In this document: positions 1-7,989 of the stretch, in pieces
Layout: each line of letters opens with the position of its first letter
Position numbering within the stretch: position 1 is the stretch's first letter
Origin: Lachnospiraceae bacterium
GTDB taxonomy: Bacteria > Bacillota > Clostridia > Lachnospirales > Lachnospiraceae
Direction: 5' to 3'
Length of the DNA stretch: 64,000 nt
Assembly (NCBI GenBank): GCA_015057085.1
Contig: SVFB01000104.1
Coordinates: 1 to 64,000 of the forward strand
Notes under the pieces: model-generated
The model's database searches: none
Told to the model about the DNA's origin: nothing
The model's input: the letters and a program-made list of their open reading frames with translations, nothing else
Made by a program: the position numbers and the translations under genes

Positions 1-1112
1 ATCATTGCTACAGCTTCTTCCGGTGTCTTATGTCCTTCATCAACAAGGTCACATGCAATCTTAAGAGCTGCAGGAGCAGTTCTCTTACCGTTACAGCACT
101 GAAGCATGTATAACTTCTTGTTTTCTACTGTGAATTCCATATCCTGCATATCATGGTAGTGGTTCTCAAGAGTCTCACAAACCTTGATAAATTCAGCATA
201 TGCTTCTGGGAATTCCTTCTCCATCTCAGCGATTGGCATTGGAGTACGAACACCAGCTACTACGTCTTCACCCTGTGCATTGATGAGGAACTCACCCATA
301 AGCTTGTTCTCACCTGTTGCAGGATCACGAGTAAATGCAACACCGGTACCAGACTCATTGTTCAAGTTACCAAATACCATTGGCATTACGTTTACAGCGG
401 TTCCCCATGAATAAGGGATGTCGTTGTCACGACGATATACGTTTGCACGTGGGTTATCCCATGACTTAAATACAGCTTCGATAGCGAGCTTCAACTGTAC
501 TACAGGATCAGAAGGGAAGTCTTCTCCTAACTGCTTCTTGTATTCAGCCTTAAACTGAGAAGCAAGTTCCTTTAAATCAGCAGCGGTAAGATCTACGTCA
601 AACTTAACGCCCTTCTTCTCTTTCATCTCATCGATGAGCTGCTCGAAGTACTTCTTACCAACTTCCATTACGACGTCAGAGAACATCTGGATGAAACGAC
701 GATAAGAGTCATATACGAAACGCTCGAAAGCCGGATCTGGGTTACCAGCAATCATAGCTGCTACTACTTCATCATTTAATCCAAGGTTAAGGATGGTATC
801 CATCATACCTGGCATTGAAGCACGAGCACCTGAACGAACAGATACAAGAAGAGGATTCTTAAGATCTCCAAACTTCTTTCCGTTAACTTTCTCCATCCAA
901 GCTACACCTTCCATAGCCTGGCCCATGATTTCGTCGTTAATCTTGCGTCCGTCCTCATAGTACTGAGTACATGCTTCAGTAGTAATGGTAAATCCCTGCG
1001 GTACAGGAAGACCGATTTCAGTCATCTCTGCAAGGTTAGCACCCTTACCACCAAGTAAGTTACGCATGGTCATGTTACCTTCTTGGAAGGTATAAACCCA
1101 CTTGTTTGCCAT
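1..1112 (-). CDS. ppdK: pyruvate, phosphate dikinase, 5' part (partial)
   Basis: The gene runs off the left edge; about 370 codons of an enzyme that is normally about 875 residues are visible. The start ATG at 1112 follows an AGGAGGAA ribosome site at 1121-1128. The visible N-terminus (MANKWVYTFQEG, then LGGKGANLAEM at about residues 21-31) is the nucleotide-binding ATP-grasp region typical of PPDK, with SVRSGAR and MPGMMDT motifs after it. The enzyme interconverts pyruvate and phosphoenolpyruvate using ATP and phosphate (or AMP and PPi) and serves PPi-linked glycolysis or gluconeogenesis in anaerobes. The catalytic histidine and PEP-binding domains lie outside the window. It has its own promoter at 1225-1252 and is separated from the pilus operon by a terminator. 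Confidence 0.96.
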   Translation of the reverse strand, partial: MANKWVYTFQEGNMTMRNLLGGKGANLAEMTEIGLPVPQGFTITTEACTQYYEDGRKINDEIMGQAMEGVAWMEKVNGKKFGDLKNPLLVSVRSGARASMPGMMDTILNLGLNDEVVAAMIAGNPDPAFERFVYDSYRRFIQMFSDVVMEVGKKYFEQLIDEMKEKKGVKFDVDLTAADLKELASQFKAEYKKQLGEDFPSDPVVQLKLAIEAVFKSWDNPRANVYRRDNDIPYSWGTAVNVMPMVFGNLNNESGTGVAFTRDPATGENKLMGEFLINAQGEDVVAGVRTPMPIAEMEKEFPEAYAEFIKVCETLENHYHDMQDMEFTVENKKLYMLQCCNGKRTAPAALKIACDLVDEGHKTPEEAVAM

Positions 1113-1154
1113 TTTTGCAATTCCTCCTAAATAAATAATATTGATATTTAGATC

Positions 1155-1175
1155 AGGGGCTTAAAAAGCCACCCC
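1155..1175 (-). other. hairpin in the ppdK 5' leader
   Basis: AGGGG and CCCCT arms together with inner GCTT/AAGC pairing (one bulged base) form a compact stem in the untranslated leader, between the promoter and the ribosome site. No T-tract follows, so it is not a terminator. It could be an mRNA-stabilising structure; no known riboswitch consensus was recognised. Confidence 0.4.
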
Positions 1176-1224
1176 TTCACAACAACTTTGGGTGCGTCCA
1201 CATAAAAATAGTCACACATAGAAT

Positions 1225-1252
1225 ATAATAGCATAGATTGTGAATTTTTCAA
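1225..1252 (-). promoter_or_regulatory. sigma-A type promoter of ppdK
   Basis: On the minus strand TTGAAA (1247-1252) and TATTAT (1225-1230) are separated by 16 bases. It lies about 110 bases upstream of the ppdK start codon. Confidence 0.6.
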
Positions 1253-1310
1253 CAAGAATAAAGTCAAAAATCAACAAATTAGTACAAAAGTATCAGTGTA
1301 TACGTGATTA

Positions 1311-1342
1311 AAAAACGAAGGCTAATTCTAGCCTCCGTTTTT
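1311..1342 (-). terminator. Rho-independent terminator of the pilus operon
   Basis: Arms 1311-1323 and 1330-1342 form a 13-bp stem with one G-T wobble and a 6-base loop, flanked by A and T runs. It lies just past the stop of the last pilus-operon gene (1362), so it closes that minus-strand transcript. The symmetric flanks would also work on the other strand. Confidence 0.85.
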
Positions 1343-1361
1343 ATATAAATTTTGTTTCCGA

Positions 1362-3119
1362 TTACTCTTCTTTATGACGGTCTGGATTATCCGTCTTTGT
1401 GTTTATTTGTGTATCTTCTTGTGTCGCATTATTCTTGCGCTTCTTCACAAGATATACGATCAAAAGCACAATCAGCAATACCAGGATAATCAGTCCTAGG
1501 ATACAAGGAATCAAAATGCCTCTTTCTTTCAAATACGTTATCGGATTATTAGAAGATTTCGGCGTATTATCATCTTTGATTTCCACTTTTTCATTTGCGC
1601 CCGGATCATCAGGACCTGCTTCATTTCCGTTATCCGCTTCCGGGACATTATTCTCCGGAATCACTACGATGTCATCATCGCCATTTTCGTTATTGCCGTT
1701 ATTGCCGTTATTGCCGTTATCTCCGTTATCTCCGTTATCCGCGTTATTGCCATTATCACCGTTATCACCATTTGCATTTTGCGCTGAGTTATAGACAAAA
1801 TGAAATACGTTTTCTGCCGCATCTGCGGATAGCTTTACTGTCATATTATAGGATGATGGGACATAGCCTTCGATATAACGATAAGCAATAACCGGTTCAT
1901 CTCCGATATTTCCATAAAAGTTCTGACTTGGAGCGATTTCATTTCCCTCAGTATCTTCATAATGTACCGTATATTCAGTCAAATCGCCGGGGATTCCGTA
2001 TGCAATTACATAATCCTGATCTTCCACTACGGTAAATGCGGATTTTGATACAGTATTATTATCTCGGCCTGCCAAACGTAGTCCTTTGACATAATACTTA
2101 CTGTTATCATTCATGGTTACAGCAGTCTGCGAAGCACAGCTAAAAATGTCGCCATACTCTAATCCTGTAATCGTGATTTTCGTTTTATCCGAACTAATGG
2201 ACGACTGAACCTTCGCATCATTTCCGCTTGCTTTTAAAATCTGAATAGATGAAGCATTTGTAAATGTAGAATGGTTACCGGTAGAAATGGTAACAGTGTA
2301 AGTATAATTCTCTTTCGCATTCACATCCGATGCGCCAAGCATAAATGAGCACATTCCAATCAGCATTGCAACAATCATAGCAACGGAAGCTGCTTTTTTG
2401 CTGTTTTTTCTGTTTTTACGATTCTTTACAAGTCCAAAGAATAATAAGAAAATTCCAAGTCCAAGTAGAACCACAGCGCCCCAAAGGAACACATCTCCGG
2501 TTTGTACATTCTTAGTCTTTTTGATTTTATAGGTATCGGTAGGTGTTTCCACAGCGAAATTCATCATTAATTTGGCCAAAGTATCCTGATAAATATTTCC
2601 CTGGCTTTCACCGTCTAGGGTTATTACCAAATTGACTTTTGCTGTTTCCTCCGGTTTTAAAGATGCCACATAGAAGAAATCATCCAATGAGTTTGTAGCT
2701 TCATAGAGACCTTCTCCTAATTGTGCTTCTGTTGTCACATCATCGGCATCGCCACCAACAGTTGTACTGCTATAGATTAAAACAGTTTCACCTTCGTTTG
2801 GTGTAAATGACAAGATATATGAATATCCACCGTTTTCTGCAACGGACTGCGCATCTTCTAAAGAAGATAATACTGTATTGGACATATACCAATCAGTGGC
2901 TATATCGCTATTATTTGCAATATCGACTTCGAATGAAACAGTATCTCCCGGTTCCATTTCCGCAACTGAGACGGCGATGGATTTCGAATCAAAAGAGCTC
3001 ACCATTTTCTTGCCTGTAAATTCACAGGTTCCGGCATTGGTAATTGTCTCATTCGCATAAGCTGCCGTGCTTCCGATTAAGAGAAGCACCGAAGTCATGA
3101 ATACGAATAACTTTTTCAT
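1362..3119 (-). CDS. two-lobed membrane-anchored surface protein with internal QTGD sorting-like motif and MucBP domain
   Basis: 585 residues, start ATG after AGGAGG. Residues 1-22 are a signal peptide; 23-200 form a TasA-like extracellular domain (MEPGDTVSFEVDIANN at 55-70). Residues 204-209 read NVQTGD, followed by a hydrophobic stretch (210-232) and a basic KNRKNRKNSKK segment, exactly like a C-terminal sorting signal, but the frame continues. A second hydrophobic segment (243-263) ends in an ASDVNA signal-like site, then a second extracellular part with a MucBP-like domain (382-444), an Asn/Asp/Gly-rich repeat (450-480) and a final membrane helix (536-558) with a charged tail. Either it is a fusion of two surface proteins or a protein crossing the membrane several times with two outside domains. 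It is the last gene of the pilus operon, 18 bases after its neighbour. Function unknown; adhesion is an inference from MucBP. Confidence 0.75.
   Translation of the reverse strand: MKKLFVFMTSVLLLIGSTAAYANETITNAGTCEFTGKKMVSSFDSKSIAVSVAEMEPGDTVSFEVDIANNSDIATDWYMSNTVLSSLEDAQSVAENGGYSYILSFTPNEGETVLIYSSTTVGGDADDVTTEAQLGEGLYEATNSLDDFFYVASLKPEETAKVNLVITLDGESQGNIYQDTLAKLMMNFAVETPTDTYKIKKTKNVQTGDVFLWGAVVLLGLGIFLLFFGLVKNRKNRKNSKKAASVAMIVAMLIGMCSFMLGASDVNAKENYTYTVTISTGNHSTFTNASSIQILKASGNDAKVQSSISSDKTKITITGLEYGDIFSCASQTAVTMNDNSKYYVKGLRLAGRDNNTVSKSAFTVVEDQDYVIAYGIPGDLTEYTVHYEDTEGNEIAPSQNFYGNIGDEPVIAYRYIEGYVPSSYNMTVKLSADAAENVFHFVYNSAQNANGDNGDNGNNADNGDNGDNGNNGNNGNNENGDDDIVVIPENNVPEADNGNEAGPDDPGANEKVEIKDDNTPKSSNNPITYLKERGILIPCILGLIILVLLIVLLIVYLVKKRKNNATQEDTQINTKTDNPDRHKEE
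1688..1769 (-). repeat. 9-bp tandem repeat coding for an Asn/Asp/Gly-rich linker
   Basis: About nine imperfect copies of a 9-bp unit (CGTTATTGC and variants with TCTC, TCAC) lie in a row inside the surface-protein gene. The unit is in frame, so copy-number change would lengthen or shorten the DNG/NNG linker (about residues 450-480) without breaking the protein. Confidence 0.8.
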
Positions 3120-3137
3120 CTTGCACTCCTCCTATTT

Positions 3138-3929
3138 TTATCTTTTCAGTTTCATTGTTCCATTATCATCTACAGATACGTCAACACCCCATGCAGACAT
3201 AATTGCATCTTCTGCGTTATGGGTCTGTACAGCATCCACGTCTGCACGAAGTACAAAGGATACTCCGTCATAATCATAGGTGGTTACAGTTGATGAATAC
3301 TTATGTGTCACGCCATCTTCATCTGTAAAGGTATCTGTGGTTGTTGATTCGGATACTTTATATGCGATTTCTCCGCTGATATAAATATAATCAGTAAAAT
3401 CTGCAGTAGTTTCACCCGGTTCTAATATAGATGAATAATAAAGAACATTCTTTTCAGATGTTTGTGCAGAGGTATCTTCTAACCAACCGGAATTATCTGT
3501 AAATCCAATTACAATATTATCCGGATCAATATCTGTTCTCTTGGTTTGATTTCCCTCTTCGTCCACGTCTACCCAGTAATGATAAACTTCCACGCGAACG
3601 TATTCATCTATGGTTCCGCTATTTGTAACAGAAAGATTCTCGTCATATCTTTTATTTAGAATCAGTTGAGAATCACCGGCATCGCTAAGCATATTCGTAA
3701 GTAAAGCGCCTGTGGACTCATCCCAAGCATCATTGCTATGCAAATAGTTTCTCCAGCTTACCGGAGTATTGTTTTCGTTTAAGGTGACACCGATGGATTT
3801 AACATCCATTTGTGCAATATAATTTTGACTGTAATAGCTAAGCGCAGCGGCCGCCGTTCCGGATAGGGATACGCCAAGCATTACAACACCTGCTACAATT
3901 AACCATTTAGGAAGCTTGTTCTTATTCAT
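3138..3929 (-). CDS. TasA/CalY-like secreted protein
   Basis: About 263 residues. Of the two adjacent ATG codons (3932 and 3929) the second lies 6 bases from AGGAGG, so I prefer it; the start overlaps the stop of the upstream gene (TAA at 3922-3924), indicating translational coupling. A basic N-terminus and one hydrophobic segment are followed by an ALSYYSQNY region, like the signal region of SipW-dependent TasA/camelysin proteins. The rest is a polar domain rich in Asp, Thr and Tyr, with SVTNSGTIDEYVRVEV near the middle, a phrase typical of this family. No LPXTG or C-terminal membrane helix. Its role in fibre formation is inferred from family and from its place in the pilus operon. Confidence 0.7.
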   Translation of the reverse strand: MNKNKLPKWLIVAGVVMLGVSLSGTAAAALSYYSQNYIAQMDVKSIGVTLNENNTPVSWRNYLHSNDAWDESTGALLTNMLSDAGDSQLILNKRYDENLSVTNSGTIDEYVRVEVYHYWVDVDEEGNQTKRTDIDPDNIVIGFTDNSGWLEDTSAQTSEKNVLYYSSILEPGETTADFTDYIYISGEIAYKVSESTTTDTFTDEDGVTHKYSSTVTTYDYDGVSFVLRADVDAVQTHNAEDAIMSAWGVDVSVDDNGTMKLKR

Positions 3930-4476
3930 CATCCGCCTCCTCATTCTCGATTGTGGTATTTCCATTCTCGTCTATGCTATATTTGGCACTCATGGCCCAG
4001 TCCGCATTTTCTGCTGTATGTGGATTTCCGTTTTCGTCATACATTACAGGTGTACATTCCTGAACGACTATGATATTGAAATCGCTTTTCACATCCTCTG
4101 ATTTTTGGATGGATGCTACAATATTTTCTGTTGTCTCGCCTACTAATACAACTTCGCTGTAATAATAATAGCCATCATTTCCTAAAGACCAATTGGTTCC
4201 TTCCGCTGTCACTTCAAACTGACTTGCGCATAATACTTTGACTCTGACAAACACCGGTACTTCTCCGGTATTTTCAACAGAAATGGTCTTTTTCCAATTG
4301 GCATATTCTTCATGGATATCCGTTTGGCTGCCCAAACTAATCGGTACAGTGCCCTGCGCTGTCGCATATGTGGTGAAATATGCATAGATTCGCTCGGCAG
4401 CAAATCCCACAGAAAGTGCGAGCACCAGACAAACGATCCATGTGAACATTTTATGCTTTTGAAGTAATTGTTTCAT
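3922..4476 (-). CDS. small TasA/CalY-like secreted protein
   Basis: 184 residues with ATG after GGAGGACCGG. The N-terminal hydrophobic segment (about residues 12-28) leads to ERIYAYFTTYATAQG, close to the AYFTD-type mature start of TasA/CalY family proteins. The core contains SVENTGEVPVFVRVKV, the common phrase of this family, and the C-terminus is strongly acidic (EEADDE). There is no sorting signal. The stop overlaps the start of the next gene. Compared with TasA (about 260 residues) it is short. It may be a minor or accessory fibre component; this is inference. Confidence 0.7.
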   Translation of the reverse strand: MKQLLQKHKMFTWIVCLVLALSVGFAAERIYAYFTTYATAQGTVPISLGSQTDIHEEYANWKKTISVENTGEVPVFVRVKVLCASQFEVTAEGTNWSLGNDGYYYYSEVVLVGETTENIVASIQKSEDVKSDFNIIVVQECTPVMYDENGNPHTAENADWAMSAKYSIDENGNTTIENEEADDE

Positions 4477-4497
4477 CCGGTCCTCCTTTCCCAGTGA

Positions 4498-5511
4498 TTA
4501 TTCTTGTTGAGACCATTCCCAACTATAAATGGTCTCTCCTGTTGCCTGCTCATCTTCTTTTACGGAAAAATGATTTACCACACCTGTTCCAAAAACCAGG
4601 CTATGAGTATAATCGTTTGTAAATTCTGCTACATTATCTTCATTTGGAGTAATCTTTTCTAATGTAATCAATGCAGATGATGAAGTAATTGTATAAGCTG
4701 CTGTCGAATAGATTTCTTCGATTGTGACAGTGCTTCCTGCCGGAATACCTGTAATCGTAGCACTCTTTGCTCCTGCCTCATCAAAGGAAAGTCCAACCAC
4801 GTCAGAGAATACGACGTTTCCGTTTTCATCTGTAGCATTTACATCGAATACAAACATTGGTTGACCTGTTAAATTATCATATGTTTGCAGTGTTTTTGTA
4901 ATCGTCAAATCGGCTGTGAGCTCTGATTGCTTCGCCTTTAATTCTACTTCTGTAGAATTTGGAATAAATGCCATAGATGGAGTAAATTGATACTCGTGAT
5001 ACGGTGTTTTAACATTTGGTACTACAATTAAATATAAGCCCGGCACCACATCTACGGTTCCCTTTGGAATCTCTGATGCACTCTTTGCACTTATATTGCC
5101 GTTTGCTGTATAGGAAATCTCGTTTCCGGATTCTTTTGCATTCTCGATAAATTCCACTAAATCATTTGAATACTGAAGCATCAAATCCGATGTTACAATT
5201 TGTGTCTGATCGGCATTTGAAATCAGATAATCTATGGTATGCGTCTCATCTGATTCTGTTGCGAATGATGTAAATGCATCATTGATATCAAAATCACCAT
5301 TTGCATCCATCTGTGCGATTTGATAAAAATAAACATCTACATCTGTTTGATTCAAATCAGAAAAATATGCGGTATCATTTTCAGAAAATGTAACTGTAAC
5401 ATTCTTTGGATCTAAGTTGTAGGTTGCCATTGTATATGTTACAGGAATCAAGACAAGTCCCAAAACAATCAATGCGATATATGAAATTTTCTTCTTCCAT
5501 GATTGGTTCAT
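4498..5511 (-). CDS. pilin-like protein with N-terminal signal or anchor and no sorting motif
   Basis: 337 residues, ATG after AGGAG. Hydrophobic residues 10-30 form a signal peptide or anchor. The middle has PGLYLIVVPN, a phrase of Gram-positive pilin N-domains, and the C-terminal half (about 195-320) resembles an FctA/Spy0128-type isopeptide pilin domain (ADLTITKTL, then GIPAGSTVTIEE and VAEFTNDY). It ends in a hydrophilic tail with no hydrophobic helix, so it cannot be a normal sortase substrate; a QATGE string near the end has no membrane segment after it. It lies 29 bases after the sortase gene. Likely an accessory or basal subunit, or a truncated pilin; not certain. Confidence 0.65.
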   Translation of the reverse strand: MNQSWKKKISYIALIVLGLVLIPVTYTMATYNLDPKNVTVTFSENDTAYFSDLNQTDVDVYFYQIAQMDANGDFDINDAFTSFATESDETHTIDYLISNADQTQIVTSDLMLQYSNDLVEFIENAKESGNEISYTANGNISAKSASEIPKGTVDVVPGLYLIVVPNVKTPYHEYQFTPSMAFIPNSTEVELKAKQSELTADLTITKTLQTYDNLTGQPMFVFDVNATDENGNVVFSDVVGLSFDEAGAKSATITGIPAGSTVTIEEIYSTAAYTITSSSALITLEKITPNEDNVAEFTNDYTHSLVFGTGVVNHFSVKEDEQATGETIYSWEWSQQE

Positions 5512-5540
5512 GTCTCTCTCCTTTCAGCCAACCGTCTTGT

Positions 5541-6365
5541 TTATAAAAAACGATAGAAAATCTTTTTCTTAATCAATGATGATATCAAAATATACAAAAG
5601 CAGCAATATGATGCCAATTCCTACTGATACCAAAAGCGGATCCAATTGATTTGCTTCCGATACCACAGCAGAAGCTGCTTCCTCTGTCGGAATTCTGTGA
5701 CCGCGAACCAACAGTCGATGAGTGTTGATTCCATACGGCGTACAGGTAACAAGGGTACAATAGTCTTTTCCGGACTCAATTTTTAAATCATTTAATTCTT
5801 CCGGCAAGACGATACGAATCTGATCTACTTCATATGTCAGCGTCTGATCCAATACATGAATATAGAACAAATCGCCTTCTACCAATTGGTCGATATCCGT
5901 AAACAGTTTTGCCGAAGGCAATCCTCTGTGGCTGGATAATACGCAATGTGTGCTCTCTCCTCCAATCGGAAGCGAAGAGCCTTCGATATGGCCGACGCCT
6001 ATTTGTAAGACTTCTTCGTCAATGCCGTGATAAATCGGAATGGATACTGAGATACTTGGAATTTCAATATATCCCATAATTCCTGTTCCTGTTACATCCA
6101 ATGTGGATTCATATACCTGATACTCTTCTTCTGACAGCTCCCATCGATCTGTCTTTGAAAGAAGTGATTCGTTATAGGCTTTCGCATCGGATAGCATTTG
6201 CTCTACTTCTGTATTTGATAAATCATCTACTGTTTCGACATAGCTTGCAATTGCTTTCGATTGATGATAAGAATTCCACCAATCCGAGAATGTCGGATAC
6301 AGCAATAAGGACAAACCTAAGACGCCCAAAATTATGAGTATGATTATGGACAAATGTTTTTTCAT
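5541..6365 (-). CDS. class C (pilus-type) sortase
   Basis: 274 residues, ATG after AAGGAGAG. Membrane helices at both ends (about 5-24 and 244-264) are the arrangement of class C sortases. The catalytic triad is visible: His146 in LSSHRG, Cys208 in LVTCTPYG and Arg217 in NTHRLLVRG. The region before the core (about 70-95) would hold the lid; I do not see the usual DPF/DPW lid motif. The enzyme cleaves LPXTG between Thr and Gly and joins pilin subunits through a lysine. Its likely substrates are the LPSTG major pilin and the LPATG tip protein just upstream in the same operon. It is the only sortase in the window; a housekeeping sortase must be elsewhere. Confidence 0.93.
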   Translation of the reverse strand: MKKHLSIIILIILGVLGLSLLLYPTFSDWWNSYHQSKAIASYVETVDDLSNTEVEQMLSDAKAYNESLLSKTDRWELSEEEYQVYESTLDVTGTGIMGYIEIPSISVSIPIYHGIDEEVLQIGVGHIEGSSLPIGGESTHCVLSSHRGLPSAKLFTDIDQLVEGDLFYIHVLDQTLTYEVDQIRIVLPEELNDLKIESGKDYCTLVTCTPYGINTHRLLVRGHRIPTEEAASAVVSEANQLDPLLVSVGIGIILLLLYILISSLIKKKIFYRFL

Positions 6366-6390
6366 AGAGCTCTCCTTAGTGTTGTATCAA

Positions 6391-6426
6391 ATTGTGGGCT
6401 CCTGCGGATTTCCGCAGGCCCACAAT
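6391..6426 (-). other. strong hairpin between major pilin and sortase genes
   Basis: Arms 6391-6399 and 6418-6426 (ATTGTGGGC/GCCCACAAT) enclose a second perfect stem (CTGCGGA/TCCGCAG) separated by a 2-base bulge. No T-tract follows on the minus strand, so it is not a simple terminator. It lies right after the major pilin stop (6450) and before the sortase gene, where a processing or 3'-end-stabilising hairpin would raise pilin mRNA above the downstream genes. Confidence 0.7.
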
Positions 6427-6449
6427 AATGATTTTAATGTTTTATCGTT

Positions 6450-7988
6450 TTACTGTCTAGCACGAAGCTTAGAAACAGCAACAACACCAACACCTAATAC
6501 AAGGATTGCACCGATTACATAAATTGCAACGCGTCCGGCACCACCTGTTGAAGGAAGGATAGAACCACTCTGGTTAACGATGTCTGTAATCAAACCGCCG
6601 TCAATCATTCCATCAGTTTCTGATACTGTAAATTCGATTACATTTGCATCATCTGTAGCTGATAAGCTTTCAAGAGCCGGGTCATCAGAAATGATTGTAT
6701 GATCAGCAGTTACAGTAAATGTTATATCATCGATTGTATTGTATCCGTCAGGAGTCTTGGTCTCGCTTAATACATAAATACCATCATCGATTCCATCGAA
6801 AGTGAAGACTGTATCAGCCTGAGTCTTTACAACTCCGTAATTCTTGATGACATCTCCATTTTCGTTTACCTTAACAAGAGTAAATTCAGCTCCTGCCAAA
6901 GGCTGATTATTTTCATCTACCTTGTTTACGATTACCTTGTAAGTAAATGCAATAACAATATCCTTGTTGGTCTTACCTGTTCCCTCTCCGTTTGGATTGT
7001 TGGAGAACTCAAGATAAACTTCATTTGGGTTACCAGCTTCGCCAAGGATTGCATCCTCGTTTAAAGTTGCAGTATAGCGAGCAACGATCTTAGTATCCTT
7101 TGTGATTGTTGCAGATTCAACACTCTTTAAATCTTCAAAAGTAATTCTAACTACAGTTGAAGAATTCTCTCCTTCATTTACAGTTACTTCGTATTCATCA
7201 GCGTCGATTTCTGTTTCGGTAGTTCCATTGACTGCATAAACCTTAACATCTTCGTTGTAGGTTAAACCAACAGAAAGTGTATCAACAAATGAATAGAAAT
7301 ATGTATCATACTTGCTGTAATTGTCCGGTAAAGTACCAGTTAACTGATAAGGGATTTCATCTCCGATATCGTAGTCTGCAGAATCCTGCCAATCAGTGTA
7401 ATCTTCGTCTGTAGAATCGTTGATATCCTTGATTTTCTTTTCTACAGTAACTGTGTCAGACTTTGCATTTACCTGTACGTTTCCAACAACTTCCATGATA
7501 TATAAGGTGTAAGAATCACCTTCAGCATCATCAAGACTATTGTCCTTATCTTTTACAAGATAGTATCCTGAAGGAAGTCCGCTGATTGTATAGGTTGAAT
7601 TTGTTGCATTGTATTCACCTGATGTGTAAGCGTTTGCTGCTACAAGATATTCAGCAATTTTTGCTGCAGCTGCATCAGCCTGTGCGCTCTGAGATGTAAC
7701 TGACTCAAGTGATTTAGCATAATCAGTTGCCTTACCAGATGCGATTAATGCCTTCTGTCCGTCTGCTGAGATTCCGTTTCCCCAGGAAATATCAGATAAG
7801 GTTGTGCCATCTTCTGAAAGAGTTCCGGCAAGAATCTGATATGCCTCATAGGTATGTCCGTCAGCGTCATTCTTGATGGTAATTGAGTAATTACCGGTTT
7901 CATTTGTGTCTGCGAATGCAGTCACAGTCATTGCCATTGACAAAACAAATGCCAAAACCAATGATACTACTTTGGTAAACTTCTTCAT
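6450..7988 (-). CDS. LPSTG-anchored major pilin (SpaH/EbpB-like backbone)
   Basis: 512 residues. Signal peptide at 1-26 (ending TAFA), an N-terminal domain with SGLPSGYYLV (about 136-145), and a pilin-motif-like lysine at 176 (VQVNAKSD, aligning with the VYPKN motif of sortase pilins). Central isopeptide domains follow, then a CnaB/SpaA-like domain with an E-box near residue 409 (SETKTPDGYN). The C-terminus is a canonical sorting signal: LPSTG at 478-482, a hydrophobic helix and a basic RAR tail. It is the shaft subunit polymerised by the class C sortase next door. It starts 1 base after the tip-protein stop with a GGAG site inside the end of that gene. Assignment of Lys176 is by alignment in my head, not by structure. 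Confidence 0.92.
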   Translation of the reverse strand: MKKFTKVVSLVLAFVLSMAMTVTAFADTNETGNYSITIKNDADGHTYEAYQILAGTLSEDGTTLSDISWGNGISADGQKALIASGKATDYAKSLESVTSQSAQADAAAAKIAEYLVAANAYTSGEYNATNSTYTISGLPSGYYLVKDKDNSLDDAEGDSYTLYIMEVVGNVQVNAKSDTVTVEKKIKDINDSTDEDYTDWQDSADYDIGDEIPYQLTGTLPDNYSKYDTYFYSFVDTLSVGLTYNEDVKVYAVNGTTETEIDADEYEVTVNEGENSSTVVRITFEDLKSVESATITKDTKIVARYTATLNEDAILGEAGNPNEVYLEFSNNPNGEGTGKTNKDIVIAFTYKVIVNKVDENNQPLAGAEFTLVKVNENGDVIKNYGVVKTQADTVFTFDGIDDGIYVLSETKTPDGYNTIDDITFTVTADHTIISDDPALESLSATDDANVIEFTVSETDGMIDGGLITDIVNQSGSILPSTGGAGRVAIYVIGAILVLGVGVVAVSKLRARQ

Positions 7989-7989
7989 G

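Noticed and set aside
153-414. Short plus-strand frames of 85 and 76 codons
   Set aside because: They lie antisense inside the clearly coding ppdK gene and have no ribosome site.
1688-1769. CRISPR-like repeat array
   Set aside because: Units are 9 bases, without spacers, and in frame inside a gene.
1399-1794. 131-codon plus-strand frame rich in Leu/Pro/Ser
   Set aside because: Antisense to the 9-bp repeat and C-terminus of the surface protein; its composition comes from the repeat.
4498-4540. QATGE near the end of the pilin-like protein as a sortase signal
   Set aside because: No hydrophobic helix or basic tail follows, so it cannot act as one.
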